Assembly (NCBI RefSeq): GCF_004193775.1
Contig: NC_041004.1
Coordinates: forward strand, 5,541,309-5,605,308
Reading direction: 5' to 3'
Source: Glycine soja
Taxonomy: Eukaryota > Streptophyta > Magnoliopsida > Fabales > Fabaceae
DNA: 64,000 bases
In this document: positions 56,869-64,000 of the stretch, piece after piece
How positions within the stretch are numbered: the stretch's first letter is position 1
Layout: every line of letters starts with the position of its first letter
Made by a program: the position numbers and the translations under genes
Notes under the pieces: model-generated
Database searches by the model: none
Seen by the model: the letters and a program-made list of their open reading frames with translations, nothing else
Told to the model about the DNA's origin: nothing

Positions 56869-59181
56869 ATGCGACTTAGGACTGCATCTGGAGACGTGGT
56901 CCCTATCAACTTGGAAATCGAAGCCACTTGTCGGCGTAACAACGCTGCAAGAAGAAGAAGGGAACAGGACACCGAAGGAAGCAGTCACACATCACCTCCT
57001 CTCTCTCCACATCACGCTGAAATGGACGGGGAACCGGCACGAAGAGTCACCTTAGAAGACTTCTCCAACACTGCCACTCCTCAGTTCTTCACAAGTATTG
57101 CAAGACCGGAGGTGCAAGCCGCAAATATCTCCTACCCGCATTCCCTTATCCAGCTGATTCAAGGGAATCTCTTCCATGGTCTTCCAAGCGAAGATCCATA
57201 TGCTCACCTTGCCTCGTACATCGAAATATGCAACACCGTAAAGATCGCTGGAGTCCCAGAAGATGTGGTACGCCTTAACCTCTTCTCTTTTTCTCTAGCA
57301 GGAGAGGCAAAACGATGGTTGCACTCCTTCAAAGGCAACAGCTTAAGAACCTGGGAAGAAGTAGTGGAAAAGTTTTTAAAGAAGTACTTCCCAGAGTCGA
57401 AGACCGCCGAAGGAAAAATGGAGATTTCCTCCTTCCACCAATTTCCGGATGAGTCCCTCAGCGAAGCACTAGACCGTTTTCACGGGCTATTACGAAAGAC
57501 ACCGACACACGGATACAGCGAGCCGGTACAACTGAATATATTCATCGATGGCTTGCGACCCCACTCGAAACAGCTACTAGACGCGTCCGCAGGGGGAAAA
57601 ATCAAGTTGAAGACTCCGGAGGAAGCAATGGAGCTCATCGAGAACATGGCGGCCAGTGATCAAGCAATCCTTCGTGATCGAAGCTATGTGCCTACAAAAA
57701 GAAGCCTTTTGGAACTTGGCACGCAAGACACGACATTGGCACAGAATAAGCTGTTGACGAGGCAGATTGAAGCCCTTACCGAAACCCTCAGCAAACTACC
57801 TCAACAGTTACAAGCGGTAAGTTCTTCCCACTCTTCTGTTTTGCAGGTAGAAGGATGCCCCACATGCGGAGGAACCCATGAGCCTGGACATTGTGTAAGC
57901 CAACAGGATACTTCTCGAGAAGTAAACTATATGGGCGTACCAAATCGCGGATATCAGGGTTACAACCAGGGGAACTCATCTGGATTCCACCAAGGGGGAG
58001 CAGGATTCAATCATGGGCCACCAGGATTCAATCAAGGAAGGAACTTCACGCAAGGTTCAGGGTGGAGGAATCAGGGAAACCAGTACAAGGAGCAGAGGAA
58101 TCAACAACCATACCAACCGCCATACCAGCATCCTAGCCAGGGTCCCAATCAGCAAGACAAGCCCACCAACATAGAAGAGCTCTTGCTGCAATTCATCCAG
58201 GAGACACGGTCCTATCAGAAGAGCACGGATGCAGCCATTCGGAATCTGGAAGTTCAAATGGGCCAATTGGCACAAGACAAAGCTGAAAGGCCCACTAGAA
58301 CTTTCAGGGCTAACACAGAGAAGAATCCAAAGGAAGAATGCAAGGCCGTGCTAACTCGAGGGCAGAGGAAAGCACAAGAGGAAGGTAAGGTTGAGGAAGA
58401 AGACCATACAGAGGAAGATAAGACAGAGACACAGGAGGACAGGACAGAAGTCGAAGAGAAGGTGACATCACCACCTAAGAGCCAGAAAGCACGGGAAGCC
58501 AGGAAAGAAGAACCACCAGCCCTACCACAAGATCTCCCATATCCTGTGGTGCCCACCAAGAAGAACAAGGAACGCTATTTCAAGCGTTTCTTGGAAATAT
58601 TCAAAGGGCTGGAGATCACTATGCCATTCGGGGAAGCCTTACAGCAGATGCCCCTCTACTCCAAATTTATGAAGGACATCCTCACCAAGAAGGGGAAGTA
58701 CATAGACAATGAGAACATTGTGGTAGGGGGTAACTGCAGCGGTATAATACAGAGAAAGCTACCCAAGAAGTTTAAGGACCCCGGAAGTGTTACCATCCCA
58801 TGCACCATAGGGAAGGAGACGGTGAACAAGGCCCTCATTGACTTAGGAGCAAGCATCAATCTGATGCCCTTGTCAATGTGTAAAAGAATTGGGAATCTGA
58901 AGATCGATCCTACCAAGATGACGCTTCAGCTAGCAGACCGTTCGATTACACGACCTTACGGGGTGGTAGAAGATGTCCTAGTCAAGGTCCGCCACTTTAC
59001 TTTCCCGGTGGACTTTGTGATCATGGATATCGAAGAAGACGTAGACATTCCCCTCATTTTAGGCAGACCATTCATGCTGACTGCCAACTGTGTGGTGGAT
59101 ATGGGGAATGGGAACTTGGAGCTGAGTATTGACAACCAGAAGATCACCTTCGACCTCTTCAAAGCAATGAAATATCCATAG
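56869..59181 (+). pseudogene. gag: gag and protease part of the interrupted polyprotein
   Basis: 770 codons from an ATG 138 bp after the primer site. Retrotransposon gag domain at about 100-270 (LNLFSFSLAGEAKRWLHS, TWEEVVEKFLKKYFPE). Zinc-knuckle variant CPTCGGTHEPGHC at 330-342. Then a Gly/Asn/Gln-rich repeat region with NQGN and FNQG motifs (about 355-430) and a Glu/Lys-rich linker. An aspartic-protease-like domain has LIDLGASINLMP with Asp-658 and a later LGRPF. TAG at 59179-59181 stops the frame, but pol motifs resume in the same frame. Gag forms the particle; protease cleaves the polyprotein. Confidence 0.88.
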
Positions 59182-60216
59182 GAAGGTTGGAAGTGTTTCA
59201 GAGTAGAAGAGATTGATAAGGAAGATGTCAGTATTCTCGAGACACCACAGTCTTCACTGGAGAAAGCAATGGTAAATGCTTTGGACTGTCTGACCAGTGA
59301 AGAGGAGGAAGATCTAAAGGCTTGCTTGGAAGACTTGGATCGACAAGACAGTATTCCGGAGGGAGAAGCCAAGTTTGAAAAGCTAGAAGAGAAAGTTCCG
59401 TCCGAGAAGAAGAAGGTAGAGTTGAAGATATTGCCAGATCACCTAAAGTATGTGTTCTTGGAGGAAGACAAGCCTGTAGTAATCAGCAATGCACTCACAA
59501 TAGAAGAAGAAAACAGGTTAGTAGGTATCCTCAAGAGACACAGGGAAGCTATTGGATGGCATATATCGGATCTCAAGGGAATCAGCCCTGCTTATTGCAT
59601 GCACAGGATAATGATGGAAGAGAATTACAAGCCAATCCGGCAACCCCAGAGAAGGCTAAATCCGACAATGAAGGAAGAGGTCAAAAAGGAGGTACTCAAG
59701 CTCTTGGAGGCGGGACTCATATACCCCATCTCTGACAGTGCTTGGGTAAGCCCAGTACAGGTGGTTCCCAAGAAAGGTGGAATGACAGTGGTGCAGAATG
59801 AGAAGAATGACCTGATACCAACAAGAACTGTCACGGGCTGGCGAATGTGCATCGACTATCGCAAGTTGAATGAGGCCACCCGAAAGGACCACTTCCCTCT
59901 ACCATTCATGGATCAGATGCTGGAGAGACTTGCAGGGCAGGCGTATTATTGTTTCTTGGATGGATACTCAGGATATAATCAGATTGCGGTGGACCCTAGA
60001 GACCAGGAGAAGACGGCCTTCACATGCCCTTTTGGCGTCTTTGCTTACAGAAGGATGCCATTCGGGTTATGTAATGCACCAGCCACATTTCAGAGGTGCA
60101 TGCTGGCCATTTTTTCAGACATGGTGGAGAAAAGCATCGAAGTGTTCATGGATGACTTCTCGGTTTTCGGATCCTTATTTGACAGTTGCTTGAGGAACCT
60201 AGAGATGGTACTTTAG
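59182..60216 (+). pseudogene. pol: Reverse transcriptase part of the interrupted polyprotein
   Basis: Same frame as gag. Reverse-transcriptase motifs in order: LLEAGLIYPISDSAWVSPV, WRMCIDYRKLNEATRKDHFP, LDGYSGYNQIAVDP, FGVFAYRRMPFGLCNAPATF and FMDDFSVFG (Asp-Asp at 60151-60156). TAG at 60214-60216 separates it from the thumb/connection part. The first ATG after the gag stop is 59269, but continuous polyprotein is the family norm. Confidence 0.9.
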
Positions 60217-61344
60217 AGGTGCGTAGAGACTAATCTAGTCCTGAATTGGGAGAAGTGTCATTTCATGGTCCGAGAAGGCATAGTCCTGGGCCACAAGATC
60301 TCAGCTAGAGGGATTGAAGTTGACCGGGCAAAGATAGAGGTTATAGAGAAGCTGCCACCACCACTGAATGTTAAAGGTGTCCGAAGCTTCTTGGGGCATG
60401 CAGGGTTCTACAGGAGATTCATCAAGGATTTTTCAAAGATTGATAGACCCCTAAGCAACCTGCTGAATAAAGATGTGGCCTTCAAGTTTGATGAAGAATG
60501 TTCAGCAGCATTTCAGACACTGAAAGACAAGCTTACTACTGCACCTGTGATGATTGCACTCGACTGGAGTAAAGACTTTGAGCTGATGTGCGATGCCAGT
60601 GATTACGCCATAGGAGCAGTCCTCGGACAGAGACACGATAAGGTATTTCATGCTATTTATTACGCTAGCAGGGTCCTGAATGAAGCACAGTTGAATTATG
60701 CCACCACGGAGAAGGAAATGCTAGCTGTTGTCTTTGCCTTGGAGAAGTTCAGATCATACTTGATAGGATCGAAGGTCACCATTTTCACAGATCATGCTGC
60801 CATCAAGCACCTGCTCGCCAAAACCGATTCGAAGCCAAGGTTGATTAGATGGGTCCTCTTATTGCAAGAATTTGACATCATCATCAAGGATAAGAGAGGA
60901 TCCGAGAATGTGGTAGCCGATCACTTATCTCGGTTAAAGAATGAAGAAGTCACTAAGGAAGAGCCTGAGGTAAGAGATGAATTTCCTGATGAGTTTCTTT
61001 TGCAGGTTACCACCAGACCTTGGTTTGAAGACATGGCAAACTACAAAGCCACAGGAGTCATTCCAGAGGAGTACACTTGGAATCAGAGGAAGAAGTTCCT
61101 ACACGACGCACGCTTCTATGTTTGGGATGACCCCCACTTGTTCAAAGCAGGGGCAGATAATGTATTGAGAAGATGTGTCACAAAGGAAGAAGCACGAAGT
61201 ATTCTTTGGCACTGTCACAGTTCATCATACGGAGGACATCATAGCAGGGACAGAACAGCAGCAAAAGTGTTACAATCAGGTTTTTTCTGGCCCTCTCTTT
61301 TTAAAGATGCTTACGAGTTTGTGCGTTGTTGTGATAGATGCTAG
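60217..61344 (+). pseudogene. pol: RT thumb, RNase H and integrase zinc-finger part
   Basis: Continues in the same frame: [18 protein letters not shown] and [18 protein letters not shown] (thumb/connection), then RNase H with [13 protein letters not shown] (from 60592), [20 protein letters not shown] and [11 protein letters not shown]. The integrase HHCC finger comes next ([20 protein letters not shown] ... CDRC, ending 61341). TAG at 61342-61344 falls right after CDRC, where the family has Gln. Confidence 0.9.
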
Positions 61345-62313
61345 AGAACAGGGGGGATATCACGGAGAAATGAGATGCCGTTGCAGAACATCATAGAGGT
61401 GGAAATCTTTGACTATTGGGGCATAGACTTCATGGGACCCCTGCCTTCGTCATACGGGAATATTTACATCTTGGTAGCAGTTGACTATGTCTCCAAGTGG
61501 GTGGAGGCCATAGCTACGCCGAAGGACGATGCCAGGGTTGTAATCAAGTTTCTAAAGAAGAACATTTTCTCCCGCTTCGGAGTCCCACGAGCCTTGATCA
61601 GTGATGGAGGAACGCATTTATGCAACAATCAGTTGAAGAAAGTCCTGGAGCACTATAATGTCCGACATAAGGTGGCCACACCTTATCATCCTCAGACGAA
61701 TGGCCAAGCAGAAATCTCTAACAGGGAGCTCAAGCGAATCCTAGAAAAGACAGTTGCATCATCCAGAAAGGATTGGGCCTTGAAGCTCGATGATACTCTC
61801 TGGGCCTATAGGACAACGTTCAAGACCCCCATTGGCTTATCACCGTTCCAGCTAGTGTACGGGAAGTCATGCCATTTACCAGTGGAGTTGGAGCACAAAG
61901 CATATTGGGCTCTCCGATTGCTTAACTTTGACAAAAATGCATGCAGAGAAAAGAGAAAATTGCAGCTTCAGGAGTTAGAAGAGATGAGACTGAATGCCTA
62001 TGAATCGTCCAGAATTTACAAGGAAAGAACAAAGGCATATCATGATAAGAAGCTGCAGCGGAGAGAATTCCAGCCAGGACAGCAGGTATTGCTCTTTAAC
62101 TCAAGACTAAGGTTGTTCCCAGGTAAGCTGAAATCCAAGTGGTCTGGGCCGTTTATCATAAAAGAAGTTAGACCTCATGGAGCAGTGGAATTGGTGGACC
62201 CTAGAGAAGGGAGCTTCGAGAAGAAATGGATCGTCAATGGCCAGCGTTTAAAGCCGTATAACGGAGGGCAATTAGAGCGATTGACGACCATTATCTATTT
62301 AAATGATCCTTGA
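61345..62313 (+). pseudogene. pol: Integrase core and C-terminal part
   Basis: Same frame. The catalytic triad is visible: Asp in GIDFMGP (61426), Asp in ISDGGTH (61603) and Glu in NGQAEISN (61711), a D,D(35)E spacing. [20 protein letters not shown] and a C-terminal domain with [15 protein letters not shown] follow. No chromodomain is seen, as expected for this lineage. It ends naturally at TGA 62311-62313. Confidence 0.9.
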
Positions 62314-62340
62314 GAGGGCCTACTGTCTAGCTAAGGACAA

Positions 62341-62428
62341 TAAACTAAGCGCTGGTTGGGAGGCAACCCAACATTTAGTGTAAAAATGTAGAGTTTTATT
62401 TCTGTAAAAAAAAAAAAAAAAAAAAAAA
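62341..62428 (+). other. Post-pol hairpin and A(23) tract
   Basis: GTTGGG-AGGCAA-CCCAAC at 62355-62372 is a perfect 6-bp stem. It follows AAACTAAGCGCTG, a phrase common after pol in this lineage. A run of 23 A's at 62406-62428 follows. Confidence 0.6.
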
Positions 62429-63356
62429 GAAGCCCAACAGGTGTGAATAGCAAACAGGGGGTACGAAAAGCAAAGGCCCACAGGTACAAATAGCAAAAGG
62501 AGGGGTGCCAATAGCAGAAGTCAAGTGGGCTGCACGTAGACCCGCGCTTAGCGCGAGCCCTCACGCTAAGCGCCCAGGTACGTTTTAAAATTTTAAAATA
62601 CGAGGCAATGCCAAAGGTCAGAGCGCCTGCGGGGCGCTTAGCGGCTACCTCCCGCTAAGCGCATACACCATAATTGCTGGGCAGTTTTCGAAAACTGTCC
62701 AACCCCTCGTTTGCCTCCTTTGTTTTTAAATTCGGATTTTTACCCAGCATTTCTTTTCTTCCCTTCTTCCCTCTGCCTTTCTTCCTTTCCTACTCTTCAT
62801 CTCCTTTACTTAATCCTCTGAAGACTAAGCACGTGTTTTTCCGTACACTCAGAGGTAAGCTTGAACGTCTGCATTTTTTGTGGTTTTGAACAGGGACTAA
62901 CGCGCTAAGCTAAGCAAGAACACAGGGGGAGGAGATAGAAGTATGGCTCACACGCTGAGCGCTCCTCACCCATTGATACAGCAGAGGATACGAAGCACGC
63001 GCTTGGCGGGCTCTGTCGCGCCAAGCGCGCTCATCTATTGGGAAGCACGCGCTAAGCGCGCTCTTGTGGCGCTAAGCGCGTGACAGCAGCAGCGCCCAGG
63101 GTGGCGCCAAGCGCGAGGCTGGGCCTTAGGGCCACCAGTCCTCGTGCTTTTCTTTTTACACCTCCCTTCTACTTTCCTCAACCCCTTCTTCTTTGCTTTC
63201 TGCATCCCCCTTCCTTCTAACTTCACCCCCCCGTCGTCTACTTTCTGCAACCCCTTCTTTACCACTTTCACCCCTAATTTGTTTACTTTTTGCACCCCCC
63301 TAATTACTAACTGCAATCTGTTTTGCTGTTTTTGTGGTTTTTGTTTTTTTTTTCAG
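62429..63356 (+). other. Non-coding internal region with GCGCTAAGCGC clusters and pyrimidine-rich stretches
   Basis: Two clusters of the GCGC motif (62543-62665 and 62899-63117) and a long C/T-rich part (63150-63355) lead to TTTTTTTTTCAG directly before the next ATG. No supported gene in between. Confidence 0.6.
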
Positions 63357-64000
63357 ATGGCTTCTCGCAAGCGCCGTGCCGTGCCCACACCAGGGGAAGC
63401 GTCCAACTGGGACACTTCCCGCTTCACATCTGAGATTGCCTGGCACAGGTACCAAGACAACATTCAGCTTCGGAACATCCTTCCGGAGAGGAATGTTGAA
63501 CTGGGACCCGGGATGTTTGACGAGTTCCTCCAGGAACTCAGGAGGCGCAGATGGGACCAGGTGCTGACTCACCTTCCGGAGAAGCAGATCGACGTGGCTC
63601 TGGTGAAAGAGTTCTATTCGAACCTTTATGATCCAGAGGACCACAGTCCCAGGTTCTGCAGGGTGCGAGGACAGGTCGTTCGTTTTGATGCTGACACCAT
63701 TAACGACTTCCTCGACACCCCAGTTATCTTGGAGGTCGGGGAGGAGTATCCAGCATACACCAGATACCTCAGCACTCACCCCGATCCTGACACCATCGCG
63801 GCCACACTGTGCCCTCCAGGGGGGCGTTTTGTCCTTAATGCTGATGGTCTCCCCTGGAAGCTCCTGAGGAAGGACATGACGACACTTGCTCAGACATGGA
63901 GTGTCCTTTCTTACTACGATCTTGCGCCCACTTCTCACACTTCTGATGTTAATCTTGACAGGGCCCGCTTGATCTACGGTTTGGTGAGCTGCATGGACAT
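63357..64000 (+). CDS. 3' ORF of the Athila-lineage element (plant transposon-protein-like), open at the right edge
   Basis: The ATG at 63357 starts 214 codons with no stop to the window end. It begins with a basic start MASRKRRAVPTPGE; further on are MFDEFLQELRRRRWDQVL and KEFYSNLYDPED. VRGQVVRFDADTINDFLD and LIYGLVSCMD also occur. This pattern (FYxNL..., V RGxxVxFxxxTIN) is that of the putative plant transposon protein domain often found in the env position of soybean Athila-like elements. It is not membrane-like in the part seen. The start abuts a strong splice acceptor (63345-63356), so a spliced subgenomic mRNA is likely. Unlike pol it has no stop in view. Confidence 0.75.
   Translation, partial: MASRKRRAVPTPGEASNWDTSRFTSEIAWHRYQDNIQLRNILPERNVELGPGMFDEFLQELRRRRWDQVLTHLPEKQIDVALVKEFYSNLYDPEDHSPRFCRVRGQVVRFDADTINDFLDTPVILEVGEEYPAYTRYLSTHPDPDTIAATLCPPGGRFVLNADGLPWKLLRKDMTTLAQTWSVLSYYDLAPTSHTSDVNLDRARLIYGLVSCMD

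Larger units (their letters stand above)
55359..64000 (+). mobile_element. Athila-lineage Ty3-gypsy retrotransposon (Calypso/Diaspora-like), partial
   Basis: In order: a 5' LTR, a tRNA-Asp primer binding site, gag-protease-RT-RNase H-integrase in a single frame, a conserved hairpin region, and a separate 3' ORF. Domain order PR-RT-RH-IN is Ty3-gypsy. The tRNA-Asp site and the extra 3' ORF fit the Athila lineage. The right LTR is outside the window. Three in-frame stops show it no longer makes intact polyprotein. Confidence 0.93.

Noticed and set aside
63300..63938. 212-codon minus-strand frame opposite the 3' ORF
   Set aside because: Antisense shadow; the plus-strand frame has the splice-acceptor context and a recognisable domain pattern.

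Overview
This is plant nuclear DNA, most likely soybean (Glycine). The AT-rich intergenic sequence, intron-containing genes with GT/AG borders, a CC-NB-ARC-LRR resistance-gene cluster and an Athila/Calypso/Diaspora-type Ty3-gypsy element all fit. No rRNA gene, tRNA gene or CRISPR array was seen. Everything below was read by eye; no alignment or database search was run.

Layout. 0-2 kb: a CASP-like membrane protein gene on the minus strand, running off the left edge. 2-13 kb: mostly AT-rich intergenic DNA with a duplicated PPR-like fragment (2.98-3.9 kb), a TRIM-like relic (about 6 kb), a GC-rich island (6.3-6.6 kb) and several small repeats. 13.4-14.9 kb: an intact, single-exon, membrane-anchored FkbM-type methyltransferase gene. 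15-18.9 kb: intergenic DNA with MITE-like elements.

18.9-55.4 kb is a tandem segmental duplication. Unit A (24.36-36.46 kb) and unit B (39.29-51.40 kb) each carry an NLR gene followed by a decayed PP2C phosphatase gene. Block X upstream of A reappears as X' (51.43-54.05 kb). X' is followed by the first 1.3 kb of a third unit, C, which is cut by a large LTR retrotransposon at 55.36 kb. NLR1 (unit A) is full length. NLR2 (unit B) has a 4-nt deletion that ends the protein inside the LRR. The PP2C copies share a premature stop, so they were already dead when the unit duplicated. Unit B also carries a very young 1.68-kb LTR element with a 5-bp target duplication, and block X carries a 2.68-kb insertion absent from X'.

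55.36 kb to the right edge: an Athila-lineage element with a 5' LTR, a tRNA-Asp primer binding site and gag-protease-RT-RNase H-integrase in one frame broken by three TAG stops. A separate open 3' ORF starts directly after a splice-acceptor-like sequence and runs off the window. The LTR and the region after pol both carry clusters of an 11-bp near-palindrome, GCGCTAAGCGC.

The functional genes supported here are the CASP-like gene, the FkbM-type gene and NLR1. NLR2 may make a truncated receptor. The rest is pseudogene, transposon or unassigned intergenic sequence.
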